Origin: Bradyrhizobium sp. LHD-71 | GTDB lineage: Bacteria; Pseudomonadota; Alphaproteobacteria; Rhizobiales; Xanthobacteraceae | Direction: 5' to 3' | Length of the DNA stretch: 64,000 bases | Assembly: GCF_031157255.1 (NCBI RefSeq) | Contig: NZ_JAVIFX010000021.1 | Coordinates: 81,700 to 145,699 of the forward strand | Shown here: positions 1-8,995 of the stretch, piece after piece | How the letters are laid out: every line of letters starts with the position of its first letter | How positions within the stretch are numbered: the first letter of the stretch is position 1 | Notes under the pieces: model-generated | Databases searched by the model: none | What the model was told of the DNA's origin: nothing | The model's input: only the letters and a program-made list of their open reading frames with translations | Position numbers and translations under genes: made by a program

Positions 1-110
1 TCCGCCGCGATCGTCTCCGACGTGGTGCCGGCCTGCAGCTTCGCCGTGTACGCCCTGATCGCCGCATTGACGATCGGCCCGCCAAGGAAGGAAAGGATCG
101 CAGACCACAT
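1..110 (-). CDS. Small phage protein at end of lysis cassette (3' end outside window)
   Basis: Thirty-six residues are visible, beginning MWSAILSFLGGPIVNAAIRA, and the frame runs off the window edge. The ATG overlaps the stop of the muramidase gene by one base (TGATG), so the two are probably translationally coupled. Short proteins of this kind often follow the muramidase in rhizobial prophages. A role as holin or spanin component is inferred only from position. The N-terminus is hydrophobic, but the C-terminal part needed to decide is missing. Confidence 0.6.
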   Translation of the reverse strand, partial: MWSAILSFLGGPIVNAAIRAYTAKLQAGTTSETIAA

Positions 111-961
111 CAGGCGGCTACTCCTTGCGGCAGATCGAGCGCATCGGCAAGCGCCCTTCCCTTGCGCGCGGCATACCAGCGCCAGGCAATGCCGCCGGCC
201 ATCAGGACAATGCCGGCGACGACGAGCATGGTCACGACCGTTGCGATGAGCGTGCTCGCGCCGGCCAGCGGTTCGAGCTGTTCGCGCGCTGAACTGAGCG
301 CGCCGCCGAGACCGCCGGTGACGAGCCCGCCTCCGGTCGCCGCGTCCGCCGCGCCCTTGCCCGGCAACGTCTTCGCCTCGCGCACCGGCGCCTTGCCCGT
401 CGGGCCGGCCATCGTTTCGATCGGCACAGCACCGAGCCCCAGCGCCCAGGACTTGCCGACCTTGCGCACGCCGGCGACGCGTCCGCTCCAGCCCTTGCCG
501 AAGCGCGGCCAGGTCTTCAGAGCCCGCAGAAAGCTCAGTCGGCGATCGCAGATCGCATCGATGAGGTCCACAGGACGGCCATGGGCCAGCACCGCGGCAA
601 GCGTCGCCTGCCCAATCTGGCCATCGACCACGACGTCGCCGAGCGCACGCTGCAGCCATTTGATCGACTGCGATGGGCCCGAGTTCACCGCGCCATCGAA
701 CAGCACATAGTCCAGGCCAGGCGGCAACTCGTCACCTTTCACGGCGTCCCAGTACTGCAGGCGGTAGATCTCCGCGACTTCGGCGCCGCCAATCTGGCGT
801 ACGTCCCGCACCGGCAGACCTTTGCGGACGCGATAGGCGTCATAGACCCGGTAGGTGATACCTTTGTTGGTCGCACCGCCGGGATCGAGCGCGTCGTTGA
901 CGTAACCGCCCTCATGCGCAAGCACGCGCGGCAGCGCACGGGCAAATCCTGAGGCTGTCAT
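110..961 (-). CDS. Phage-type muramidase, glycoside hydrolase family 108, with C-terminal membrane anchor
   Basis: The 283-residue protein would cut the peptidoglycan glycan backbone for lysis. The GH108 signature HEGGYVNDALDPGG lies at residues 16-29, with Glu17 the expected catalytic acid. A peptidoglycan-binding-3-like region follows. A Gly/Ala-rich linker leads to one hydrophobic segment (about residues 238-260) and a basic tail, so the enzyme may stay membrane-tethered until release. The ATG at 961 overlaps the stop of the upstream 41-residue membrane protein by four bases (ATGA), which supports this start over an upstream extension with no family similarity. It belongs to the minus-strand late phage module. 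The family call is firm; the membrane anchor is inferred from hydrophobicity. Confidence 0.9.
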   Translation of the reverse strand: MTASGFARALPRVLAHEGGYVNDALDPGGATNKGITYRVYDAYRVRKGLPVRDVRQIGGAEVAEIYRLQYWDAVKGDELPPGLDYVLFDGAVNSGPSQSIKWLQRALGDVVVDGQIGQATLAAVLAHGRPVDLIDAICDRRLSFLRALKTWPRFGKGWSGRVAGVRKVGKSWALGLGAVPIETMAGPTGKAPVREAKTLPGKGAADAATGGGLVTGGLGGALSSAREQLEPLAGASTLIATVVTMLVVAGIVLMAGGIAWRWYAARKGRALADALDLPQGVAA

Positions 962-1083
962 CGGATCACCAGCACCAGCACGATCGCAGCGACCGCGCCC
1001 CATCCCGCCTTCTGCGGATTGGCCGCAATCCAGTCGACCGCCTCGCGGTAGCCCGCCTTGGCCTTGTTGATGACGTCGGTCAT
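958..1083 (-). CDS. 41-residue one-helix membrane protein, holin-like
   Basis: The product starts MTDVINKAKAGYREAVDWIA and ends with a hydrophobic stretch (GAVAAIVLVLVIR), so it has a short soluble head and one C-terminal membrane helix. An AAGGAG ribosome site lies nine bases before the ATG. The stop overlaps the muramidase start. A tiny membrane protein coupled to a phage muramidase suggests a holin or pinholin, but no family signature is visible. A degenerate copy of this gene and its leader lies near 3.35-3.45 kb. Confidence 0.65.
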   Translation of the reverse strand: MTDVINKAKAGYREAVDWIAANPQKAGWGAVAAIVLVLVIR

Positions 1084-1106
1084 GTAATGCTCTCCTTTTC
1101 GGGCAT

Positions 1107-1132
1107 GAAAAAAGCCGCCCGGAGGGCGGCTG
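1107..1132 (-). terminator. Rho-independent terminator ahead of the lysis genes
   Basis: Read on the minus strand, the stem AGCCGCCC/GGGCGGCT with a three-base loop is followed by six T. It would stop transcription coming leftward before the holin-like gene, so the lysis genes would need read-through or a promoter of their own. A near-identical hairpin occurs at 3467-3492. Confidence 0.8.
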
Positions 1133-1196
1133 TGGGTGGGGCGATTGCTCGCCGGTATCAGCTGGGCTAGCGTCCTCCATCAGTGATGGGGGAGGC

Positions 1197-3221
1197 ATGC
1201 GCCACCATTTGTCTCGCCTGCGTCACCTCGCAGGCCTATCAGTCTGCACCGTCAATGCGATCTTCGGCGTCTTCTGGGTGGCGAGCGCAATAATGTGCCT
1301 CGCAGCGATCCTGTATGCTGCAACGATCATTTGGAGCGCGCTCAAGGGCGATGCGTTGCCGACTGGAACAGTCGTCGGTACCTGGCCTCTTGTCGGACGA
1401 GTTTGGGATCTGTCCCCCTTCTCAAGTCACGCAATATTCGCATCCGCAGCCATCGGCTGCGCCTTAGCGTGGTTTGCGTCTACTACAGCTCCAGCAACCA
1501 AACGCTATCGAGTTCTTGAAGAGCGGATAACAGCATTTTGGACGTGGGCTGCGTGGCCGCTCGTCTCACTGCTGATGCTCTTCCAGCTTTCGGGAGGAGG
1601 GTGGGCCGGGCGCTATTCGCCACACGAAATGCATTACATGAGCATCGCAGGGCTAATTCCATACTCAGATGCTCGCACCTATTACTCTGCCCCTTTCGAG
1701 AGCATCTACGAAGGCGCATGGAATTGGATTGCAGCGCAACGGCCGCTGGCGGCCGCCTTTCGAACTGTCCTCGTTGTCCTGAGCGCGAACTCTTACACGA
1801 CGACCATTGTCGTGCAGACTCTATTACTCGGATTCGCGATCGTGCTCAGCGCCCGCTCTGTCGCAAAATCATACGGACCGTGGGTCGCACTAGGCTTCAC
1901 CGGGCTTGCCATCGGTCTTGCACGCCCCTTCCTTCCAACGATGTTGACGGAGTCGCTTGGCCTCTTTTGGGCATTGATCTCGCTTGCATTGTTCTTGCAG
2001 TCATTTCGACTTCGTTCGGAGCTAACTTGCGCTTTCGGCTACGCAGCTCTTTGCCTTGGCTTGCTCACTCGCATGGGCAGCATGTTTACAATACCGACGG
2101 TCGCGATCTGGATGGTCGCTGCCTTCGGTAAGCCAGGACAGCGAGTGCGGTTTCTCGCAGTGAGCCTGCTTGCTTTCGCAAGCGTTCTGGGCATGAGCTA
2201 TGCTTTGGGACTTCTTTTCTCGACGTCGCCCGGCAACCTCGGCGGCAATTTCTCTTACACGTTGTGCGGATTGGCGCGCGGAACAAGTTGGCTCGAATGC
2301 AAAGTCACTTTTGCGAGCGAGCTAAACGAACTGTCGGTCGATCCCGCTGCCCAAAATGCTCTGCTGCGAAACATTGCCATTACTGCCATCGTGGCTCAGC
2401 CAACCATTCTGCTCAGCACGCTCTACGAGACGATGTACGCCTATGTCGAGAACATCCCTCGCTTTTTCATCGTCCAGTATGGAGCCCTTTTCTGGCCACC
2501 GCACATCGTCGTGCAACTCACTGTATTGGCGCTTTTGCCAGGATGGATTTACTTTGTTTTCGCACGCAAGCGACTATTAGAAACGACATTCTTCCTGACA
2601 GTCCTCGCCAGCGTCATATTGTCCGCGGCGATCGCATTCCGCGACGACGGAGGGCGCGTACTCACGGTCACCCATCCCTTCGTTGCGTTGATCCTAGCAC
2701 TTGGCCTCTCTAGCCCGACAAACCGCACGGACCCCAGACCTACGCCGGAATCTTGGCAACCGTTGGCCGCTGGATTGGTAGTCGCTTCGTTGCTTATCAT
2801 CGTCCCGGTCATTGTCAGGCTGTCGTCCAGACCAGCAGAGCGAGTGATCGCCATTAATTCGCGCGACGCTAGTTCGCCCCTCGTTCTATCGCGCCCAGCC
2901 CTTACCGGCTTTCTCGTGCAGCCAAATGGTTCTCCACTTCGGCGTGACGTTCCTTCACTGCATCAAAGTGCGCTGGAAGCCATCGTTGAAAGAACGGGTA
3001 TAGAGAAAGAGCTCGGGCCATTTGTTGCCGCCATCGCAGCCCGCGTACCCGTCGCATTGGTCTATGCACCTCGCTTTAATGGCCCAGCTTCAACCAATCT
3101 GTTCATTGTTCCGGAAGAGGTGCTCACAAGGAATGAGCTGAAAGCTTGGCAGTTTGAGCTGGACACGGGCGAGAAACAGTCTGAGGTTTCGATCGTCAAG
3201 CGCGCGACACCACGGCCATAG
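1197..3221 (+). CDS. Polytopic membrane protein, GT-C glycosyltransferase-like
   Basis: The 674-residue protein has about twelve or more hydrophobic segments through residue 560 and a soluble C-terminal tail of about 110 residues. An acidic loop motif, PYSDARTYY, follows the early helices. Such a loop Asp is typical of GT-C enzymes that use lipid-linked sugars, but no family can be named with certainty. It lies on the strand opposite the phage genes, next to the lysis cassette. Its base composition is less GC-rich than the flanks. The duplicated segment on either side (955-1135 and 3335-3495) marks it as cargo. Serotype conversion, meaning modification of host surface polysaccharide, is a plausible role. 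It could also be an uncharacterised exporter. Confidence 0.6.
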   Translation: MRHHLSRLRHLAGLSVCTVNAIFGVFWVASAIMCLAAILYAATIIWSALKGDALPTGTVVGTWPLVGRVWDLSPFSSHAIFASAAIGCALAWFASTTAPATKRYRVLEERITAFWTWAAWPLVSLLMLFQLSGGGWAGRYSPHEMHYMSIAGLIPYSDARTYYSAPFESIYEGAWNWIAAQRPLAAAFRTVLVVLSANSYTTTIVVQTLLLGFAIVLSARSVAKSYGPWVALGFTGLAIGLARPFLPTMLTESLGLFWALISLALFLQSFRLRSELTCAFGYAALCLGLLTRMGSMFTIPTVAIWMVAAFGKPGQRVRFLAVSLLAFASVLGMSYALGLLFSTSPGNLGGNFSYTLCGLARGTSWLECKVTFASELNELSVDPAAQNALLRNIAITAIVAQPTILLSTLYETMYAYVENIPRFFIVQYGALFWPPHIVVQLTVLALLPGWIYFVFARKRLLETTFFLTVLASVILSAAIAFRDDGGRVLTVTHPFVALILALGLSSPTNRTDPRPTPESWQPLAAGLVVASLLIIVPVIVRLSSRPAERVIAINSRDASSPLVLSRPALTGFLVQPNGSPLRRDVPSLHQSALEAIVERTGIEKELGPFVAAIAARVPVALVYAPRFNGPASTNLFIVPEEVLTRNELKAWQFELDTGEKQSEVSIVKRATPRP

Positions 3222-3334
3222 CGCGCTGTCCCGCTAGCGCAGCCGAGGGCGGCGACCGAACTTCGAGCCATGTCACTCCTTAGAGTCCTAAATGGCGTCT
3301 ACAAGTCGTGCCTGCCGCCAGATCCCTGGACTGG

Positions 3335-3495
3335 CATCGGTGCAGCCTGTGGCTGCCGAAGGCCCACCCCGCCTCTGCCGATTGGCCGCGATCCAATCGG
3401 TGGAATTGCTATAGCTGGACCCAGCCTCATTGCGACGTTCGTCATGTGATGCTCTTCTTTCGCGTATAAAAAAAGCCGCCCGAAGGCGGCTGGGA
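3335..3495. repeat. Right, degenerate copy of the lysis-leader segment
   Basis: This stretch matches 955-1135 but has decayed. The small membrane gene start (CATGT-ATGCTCTTCT) and the terminator survive. The reading frame carries changes, and its translation (MTNVAMRLGPAIAIPP) no longer resembles the intact copy after a few residues. It is best read as the relic left when the neighbouring cargo gene was inserted. Confidence 0.55.
3467..3492 (-). terminator. Rho-independent terminator (second copy)
   Basis: On the minus strand the stem AGCCGCC/GGCGGCT with a CGAA-type loop is followed by seven T. It duplicates the hairpin at 1107-1132 and would end leftward transcription from the fibre/esterase side. 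Confidence 0.75.
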
Positions 3496-3574
3496 TGGCT
3501 CGGTCGATACGAGGCCTATTGCCCGCCTCAGTTGATTTCGCTAAGGATCTGGCCTCATCCAGAGCGCTCAAAAG

Positions 3575-4486
3575 ATGGCTTCAAGACTGCTTCAGTTGAA
3601 AAACGTGCGTCATCATGCCGGCGCCAGCTTCATCGCTGATGTCGATATCGACGGTGACAGCATGGAGAATCCTGCTGCATCTTTGGTACGTCTATTTGAA
3701 AACGGCCTCGAAATTGGCCCTGCACACTCGCCCCACGCGGACATTGAGAATGCGGGTAGCGGCCGTTTCTGCCACTGGTATAAGCAGCTTTACTTCTCAT
3801 CATCCGACGCAACGTCACCGTTGAAAAGCGATTATACTTACACGGCCCTGGTTGAAGAATCCTCGCGCACGGCAATTCAGAAGCCAACCTTCTTGGCACT
3901 GCAGAGCGGAGTTCTGCGTTATCCTTACAAAGACGTCTGGTGTTGCAAGAGCCCCATAGACATGGCTCTTTATCAGATGCTCATCTGGCGCGAAAAGCCA
4001 CGGACGATCTTAGAACTCGGAACGTTAGAGGGCGGCAGCGCTCTTTGGTTTGCCGATCTCTTTCGCGCATACAACATCGACGGACACGTTTACTCGTTGG
4101 ACATTGTCTCGAACTCGAAGGTCAAAGACCCTCTCGTCACGTTTCATCAAGGAGACGTTCTCGATCTTAAGCGATCTTGGCCGCTAGAGTGGATTAAGCG
4201 TCTTCCCCGCCCAATCCTTGCGATCGAAGACTCGGGACACCAGTTCGAGATGTCCGCCGCTGTGATCGCGTATATGGCAGAAGCGCTGCGACCCGGCGAA
4301 TATCTCGTTGTCGAGGATGGGATCGCCACCCCGATGGGTGAGGATGCGCAGTTCAACGGTGGTCCATTGCGAGCAATCGACGAGTTTCTTAAATCAAGAT
4401 CGGAATTCACCATCGACCGCGAGTTTTGCGATTTCTTTGGACGAAACGTTACATGGAGCGTTGATGGCTTCCTTCGACGGACCTAG
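3575..4486 (+). CDS. CmcI-type SAM-dependent O-methyltransferase (cephalosporin hydroxylase family)
   Basis: The 303-residue protein carries the hallmarks of the CmcI / rhamnosyl O-methyltransferase family. These are a CCKSPIDMALYQMLIW segment, the SAM-binding loop ILELGTLEGGSALWFADL, an acidic YSLDI strand, and IEDSGH followed by YLVVEDG. Family members methylate sugars or small metabolites, so in a phage cargo position it may decorate surface polysaccharide together with the upstream membrane protein. The first 29 residues look atypical, and an in-frame ATG at 3662 is an alternative start. It runs opposite to the phage structural genes. Confidence 0.8.
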   Translation: MASRLLQLKNVRHHAGASFIADVDIDGDSMENPAASLVRLFENGLEIGPAHSPHADIENAGSGRFCHWYKQLYFSSSDATSPLKSDYTYTALVEESSRTAIQKPTFLALQSGVLRYPYKDVWCCKSPIDMALYQMLIWREKPRTILELGTLEGGSALWFADLFRAYNIDGHVYSLDIVSNSKVKDPLVTFHQGDVLDLKRSWPLEWIKRLPRPILAIEDSGHQFEMSAAVIAYMAEALRPGEYLVVEDGIATPMGEDAQFNGGPLRAIDEFLKSRSEFTIDREFCDFFGRNVTWSVDGFLRRT

Positions 4487-4715
4487 CTATGACGCATTTG
4501 TTGGTTTGCGCCAATCGTCAATTTTCTTAGCGCACTTTACAATGCTCGCGTACCGAAGGTACTCGCACCACTGGAACCCACCCCTGCCGAAGCGGGACAT
4601 CAACGGCAGTTGTGACCGAAGCAACTGGCATGTGTGGCGTTGCTGATATAACGGCCGATGGCAATACAAGCGGGATCCAGCATACGAGAAGGTTTCTCAG
4701 GCTCGCGAGTGGTGA

Positions 4716-5561
4716 TCAAAACGGCGTTCCGGTTGCGGCAATGGCGTTGTAGATCAAGTTGGCCGCGTTACCTGCGCCAAGTGTGCTGAAGTGTGTTCCG
4801 TCTGGCTGACGATTCGCACCTGTCAGCAGATCGAGATTACCGCTTGCGAAGACTGTTGATCCATCAACCAAGGCCGCCTGTGCAGCTTTAATAGCCGGGT
4901 AGGTCGTATGCGCGACCATCGTCTCGACTGCGACAAAGATGCGCCCCACGAAACCCGCCCCAAGTAGCACAGCTTTCATCTGATTGAACTGGGTCTGATA
5001 CGTCGCTTGCGACGTGCCGTAGACTCCATCGCTCTCGCCCTGCCCCCATTCAAATGCGAAGGTGACATTCGGCATGCCTGGGACAATCCCTCGTGCAGCC
5101 AATCGCTGCATAGCGACGCGGGGCCGATTGTAGAGGGTGCCTCCGGAGCCCCAATCTGCAACCTCGCTGGCGCCCACTGCAATCGGCACCACAATGACGC
5201 GATCAAACTTGCCATTCGTGATTAGTGTATCCGCGACGCGCGGAATTATGTTGCCCGGTCCTAGGGTTGGCGCATAGTCCACGCCCAGCAATGGACCAGC
5301 GCAATCATACAGCGCACCATCGCAAATATTGAAGTTGTCGATGACGCTGCTGTTTGCGGGAGCGTACTGCGCCCCATCGTTGTTCGCGCGATTTGATTGA
5401 CCAGCAGTGATCAGAACGAGATTTCTTACCGACGTATTGATCGCTGTATTACGGATCAATCTTCCGTTCGTATCGATCCACGGTTTAATGATATCGCCCG
5501 TTAGCAGGCGGTCGCTTAAGACGTATGGGTCGGGTGGAGCGAGCACGTCATTCTGCATCAA
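4716..5561 (-). CDS. SGNH / sialate O-acetylesterase-like tail protein
   Basis: The 281-residue protein has the esterase blocks of the SASA/SGNH group: the nucleophile motif ITAGQSN, the later EWGQGESDG block, and a C-terminal DGTHFS containing the catalytic Asp and His. There is no signal peptide. It lies directly after the long fibre gene in the same orientation with 36 bases between them. It is therefore likely a virion-associated depolymerising or deacetylating enzyme acting on host surface glycan. It may instead be a separate cargo esterase. The family is clear; the substrate is unknown. Confidence 0.8.
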   Translation of the reverse strand: MMQNDVLAPPDPYVLSDRLLTGDIIKPWIDTNGRLIRNTAINTSVRNLVLITAGQSNRANNDGAQYAPANSSVIDNFNICDGALYDCAGPLLGVDYAPTLGPGNIIPRVADTLITNGKFDRVIVVPIAVGASEVADWGSGGTLYNRPRVAMQRLAARGIVPGMPNVTFAFEWGQGESDGVYGTSQATYQTQFNQMKAVLLGAGFVGRIFVAVETMVAHTTYPAIKAAQAALVDGSTVFASGNLDLLTGANRQPDGTHFSTLGAGNAANLIYNAIAATGTPF

Positions 5562-5597
5562 TAGGATCGCTTTTAGGTTTTTCAGATCGGTGGGAAT

Positions 5598-7409
5598 TTA
5601 CTGGCGCAGAACAACTGCAAGTCCGGTCTGAACCAGAGCAGGAGCGCCACCGTCACCCACAAAGGTTGACGCGGTCGCCGAGGCATTCGTTTCGATTGCT
5701 GACACAAAATGCCAGCCTGTGCCCATCAAACCCGCATAACAGCCTCGGATTGGCGCGCTGACCGTCGAGAGTGCCCAGGTCCCGGTCGCTCCAGAGAATG
5801 CCGTCGTGGAATCCAAGCCTACACCGACGCGAGCCGCGGCTCCGCTGCCAGCCACCGCGGATGAGGCATAATCTGCTGTGATCCCATCAACATCGAAGCC
5901 ACGAACCGCGCTAACGCGGATCGTCGAACTGTTGTTCGCGGCACGCCAAACGCCATCCACGCCGTACGTCCAAACGTCGGTGCTGTCGCTGACCATCGTG
6001 GCGACAGTAACCCGGTTGTAGGCGTTCCAGACTCCGAAAAACCCCGCTTTACCGCCAACCGCGAGACCGCCAAATATCCAATCGATTGACGCGCTGCCAT
6101 TCGAACGAATCGTACCGACATACGTTCCGCGTTGTGCGGAGGGACCTTTGGTGATGGCCTGGGCGTTAAGCCAGACGCCCTTTACGCGAACAAGCTCGGT
6201 CGTACCGACGCCTGTTCCCCGGGTCGTGGCCGACGACCAAGCCGGACCACGCGTCGCCCGTAGAGTGCCATCATCATTCCAGACAAAGACATCGTAGTTG
6301 GAATTGTTCGCAACGGCGTCGGGGCTCTTTGTCGCGTCGGTCGTCGACTGCGATAGCTCGGTGAACACAGTCGGCACCACGTTCGTGCCATTGTAGAGCG
6401 GCACCATGTCCCCGACATCGGGCGTGTAGTAAACAGTCGTTGCTGCGGCAACGTCCGTGGCCATCACCGGCGTTGCACTTGTCAGGGTCAAGCGCCCTTG
6501 AGGCGGGAAGTAGATCGCCAACGCACCAACCTGACCGTTGAGTGAACTCACGCCTGCGCCGGAACCTGGAAGGTCGCTGTAATCGATTTTGCGGAGCTCG
6601 CCCGTCGATTCCTCGATCATCAGCTTGTCGCCGGTGCCGAACACCGTCCGGTCGGCAAGAGCAGAAATCTTCACGCCGGCCGGCGCAGAGGATGACCCCG
6701 AATTGTTGAGCATGATCGCATTTGCCCCAATGGGCGCCAGAGCAACGTCATCGACGTTGACAGAGATGCCAGTCCCGGCGCCAACATTCAGAGCTCGCGC
6801 AAATTCGATCGTGCCGCCGCCCGTCAACCCCGCGCCCGCAGTGACAGCGATAGCGCTATGATCGACGTTCCGAACATGCGTAGCGTCCAGCGCCACATCG
6901 TTTGCATTCACTGTGATGCCGGTTCCGGCACCAACTGCCAATGATCGGGTTGCCGAGATGTCCCCGCCACCAGTTAGGCCGGCACCAGCGGTCAACGCGA
7001 CAGCTGTATGATCAACGTTACGAACGTGCCCGGCATGAAGGGCAACGTTGTCGGCGAACACTGCTATGCCATCGCCTGCACCAACAAAGAGCGTTCGATC
7101 CGACGATAGATCACCTCCTCCGTCCAAGCCTGGACCGGAGATGATTTGCCTGCTCACGGTGACCGCGGCCAACTCTCCCAGTAGGTCGTTGACCGTGATG
7201 CGCTGAACCAGATCAGGGTCGGCGTCAGTCGCGCCCGGCGTGACCAGGACGAGCGACGTCGCGCTCTGGTCCGGGATCGTGTCCGTGTCAGCAATTGACG
7301 CGAGATCCAGCGCAACCGTAACAATGCCATTCTCCTTCTCGACGGAGATACCTTTGTCGCCATCGATCCGGCCGGGATGTTTGACGATAGTGCGAAGTTT
7401 GATTGCCAT
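5598..7409 (-). CDS. Phage tail fibre with three 50-residue repeats
   Basis: The 603-residue protein starts at MAIKLRT; its ATG overlaps the upstream stop by one base (TAATG). Residues 85-225 hold three repeats with an exact 50-residue period, each with a GLxGGGD/T core (near residues 95, 145 and 195), a VGAGxGIxV strand and an NVDHxA turn. This is typical of trimeric beta-structured phage fibres. A cysteine- and aromatic-containing C-terminal region (from about residue 560) may be the receptor-binding tip. It is followed by the esterase gene. The fibre role rests on repeat architecture and location. Confidence 0.8.
   Translation of the reverse strand: MAIKLRTIVKHPGRIDGDKGISVEKENGIVTVALDLASIADTDTIPDQSATSLVLVTPGATDADPDLVQRITVNDLLGELAAVTVSRQIISGPGLDGGGDLSSDRTLFVGAGDGIAVFADNVALHAGHVRNVDHTAVALTAGAGLTGGGDISATRSLAVGAGTGITVNANDVALDATHVRNVDHSAIAVTAGAGLTGGGTIEFARALNVGAGTGISVNVDDVALAPIGANAIMLNNSGSSSAPAGVKISALADRTVFGTGDKLMIEESTGELRKIDYSDLPGSGAGVSSLNGQVGALAIYFPPQGRLTLTSATPVMATDVAAATTVYYTPDVGDMVPLYNGTNVVPTVFTELSQSTTDATKSPDAVANNSNYDVFVWNDDGTLRATRGPAWSSATTRGTGVGTTELVRVKGVWLNAQAITKGPSAQRGTYVGTIRSNGSASIDWIFGGLAVGGKAGFFGVWNAYNRVTVATMVSDSTDVWTYGVDGVWRAANNSSTIRVSAVRGFDVDGITADYASSAVAGSGAAARVGVGLDSTTAFSGATGTWALSTVSAPIRGCYAGLMGTGWHFVSAIETNASATASTFVGDGGAPALVQTGLAVVLRQ
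6720..7157 (-). repeat. 150-bp-period coding repeats in the fibre gene
   Basis: Three tandem units encode the GLxGGG / VGAGxGI / NVDHxA pattern with exact 50-codon spacing. Such repeats can change copy number by slippage or recombination and so alter fibre length. Confidence 0.75.
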
Positions 7410-7756
7410 TATCTTACGATCCCGTCCAAAACCGGCAGCGTGCCGATGAAATATTGGGTTGTTTCGTTGTTCTGCGCGACAGTGATTCCGCACTCATAGG
7501 TCATCGGGCAGAGGTTGCGCATCGCCGAGGTTTCGATGCTTAGCTCGAACTGACCTTCGTTCTCATCCACCATGATGATGCGGCCGTTGGCGATGGTCGC
7601 GGAGATTTCCGATGATGCGCAACCGGGCCTGCGGATATCCAGTGTGATCACCGCACCGGCAAGATTGATGCCTTCGTCGTCTTCGTCGTCGTAGAGCTGA
7701 AAATCTTGGGTGTATGTCGCGCGGTTTGAAGCGACGGGAAGCGAGCCGATATACAT
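7409..7756 (-). CDS. Conserved small phage protein of the tail module
   Basis: This 115-residue protein (MYIGSLPVASNRATYTQDFQ...) contains an acidic patch DDEDDEG and alternating beta-like segments. It has two Cys near the C-terminus and no membrane segment. It lies between the collar/fibre gene (3 bp away) and the repeat fibre (1-bp overlap), so it is co-translated with tail genes. A structural or baseplate-like fold is likely from context. I do not recognise a named family. Confidence 0.7.
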   Translation of the reverse strand: MYIGSLPVASNRATYTQDFQLYDDEDDEGINLAGAVITLDIRRPGCASSEISATIANGRIIMVDENEGQFELSIETSAMRNLCPMTYECGITVAQNNETTQYFIGTLPVLDGIVR

Positions 7757-7759
7757 TTG

Positions 7760-8857
7760 CTACAGCCTGATATAGATCATGAACGTGAGCAGCGGCGGTA
7801 ACCTGCTCAAGGCCTGGCCGCCACCGTTGTTGCTGCCCATCGTCACGGTGACCGGGCCCGAGGCGGAAACGTTGTGCCCATGGTTGCCCTGGCTGTCCGT
7901 CAGGCCGGCTCCGCTGAAGTTGTGCGCGTGAGCACCTGCGACAGCTGTCATGCCCTGCGCCACCGGAGCGCCGGTGTAGGTTCTCAACCCGGCTCCGCCG
8001 ACCGAACCTCCGAGTACCGCCTCGCCGGCGATGTGTTGGTGGTTGCCCTGGATGTCGGTCTGGCCGGACACCGATACATTGTGGGAGTGGATGCCCTGGA
8101 AGTCCGTCCCGCCCGTCACGCTCGCCGTTCCACTCGCGCTCCATGGCGATGCGACCGGCAAATTTGCTGCCGCAATCGTTGCCGTCTGCGCACCGCCGGT
8201 AGCGCCCGGCCTGGTAGGGTCGTTTCCAAGCACTGTTTGCGTCAGGAGTCCCTGCGCTCCGGCCCCAAGGTCATCCATACCGAAGATACCGCGACCCGCC
8301 ACGTTCGGCAGCACCAGCGGCTTGTTGGCCGCGAAGTCGGCGACAGCGTTCGCACCCTTCCCGCCCACAACGGAAATGTTGGCGAAACCCCAGAGCTCCT
8401 CATATAGCGACTGCGTGTCGGCGTTTGCCCGCTCGGTTGCGCCGGACGAGGGCGAGCCGATCGTCCGCCCGTTCAGCCGAACGTATCCGTCGATCGCGCT
8501 GTCATCGAAGCGAATCTTGATATCGCGCGTCTTGAACAACGCGTCCGGATCGACGCTGGTGCCGGACCCGCCCGACGTCGAGGAGAGCACCGGCAACCCA
8601 TCGTCGTCGAACACGAGCGCACCTGTGCTCGTCGTCAGTCGGTGCCTGTAGAAGCCGTCGTCGAGATAGATCAGCGGCAGTCGACCCGTACTATCGGCGC
8701 GGATCGGATTCGGATGCGCGGAGGCCAACGAGGAATCGCGATAGCCGATCCGAGGCGTAGAGGTGCCGCCGTCGAACAGGAACAGCCGAGCTCCGGAGAG
8801 CGGCCTGCCATTGCTGTCAAACTGTTGCATGCGTGAGAGTGGATAGAGTCCGGCCAT
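7760..8857 (-). CDS. Phage tail collar / fibre-like protein
   Basis: The 365-residue protein has an N-terminal domain starting MAGLYPLSRMQQFDSNGRPL with strands ending in FYRHRLT. A central region resembles tail-collar domains (SAIDGYVRLNGRTIGS, then LPNVAGRGIFGMDDLG). The C-terminal part carries His-rich turns (HSHNVSVSGQT, NHQHIAGEA, HAHNFSGAG, NHGHNVSAS) like the metal-binding HxH turns of trimeric fibre tips. The ending LSRLPPLLTFMIYIRL is typical of these proteins. It is the first gene of the fibre group. Confidence 0.8.
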   Translation of the reverse strand: MAGLYPLSRMQQFDSNGRPLSGARLFLFDGGTSTPRIGYRDSSLASAHPNPIRADSTGRLPLIYLDDGFYRHRLTTSTGALVFDDDGLPVLSSTSGGSGTSVDPDALFKTRDIKIRFDDSAIDGYVRLNGRTIGSPSSGATERANADTQSLYEELWGFANISVVGGKGANAVADFAANKPLVLPNVAGRGIFGMDDLGAGAQGLLTQTVLGNDPTRPGATGGAQTATIAAANLPVASPWSASGTASVTGGTDFQGIHSHNVSVSGQTDIQGNHQHIAGEAVLGGSVGGAGLRTYTGAPVAQGMTAVAGAHAHNFSGAGLTDSQGNHGHNVSASGPVTVTMGSNNGGGQALSRLPPLLTFMIYIRL

Positions 8858-8995
8858 CAGTGGCCCCGCGTGAGATCGAACATGTTGGAAACTCCAATAG
8901 AAGAAAGCGCGCCCATGATGGGCGCCGGATGATTCAGAGCTGAATGTAAAGCCGCACCTGAAGGCGCGAATCGTTCGCCAGATGCCCGCTACTCG

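Larger units (their letters stand above)
955..1135. repeat. Left copy of a duplicated lysis-leader segment
   Basis: This segment covers the small membrane gene, its leader and the terminator. It resembles 3335-3495 in order and sequence: GATTGGCCGC-ATCCA, a CATGT-ATGCTCT gene start, then the AAAAAAGCCGCCCG-AGGGCGGCT hairpin. The two copies bracket the plus-strand membrane-protein gene. This suggests that gene arrived by a duplication or recombination event within the phage late region. Confidence 0.6.
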
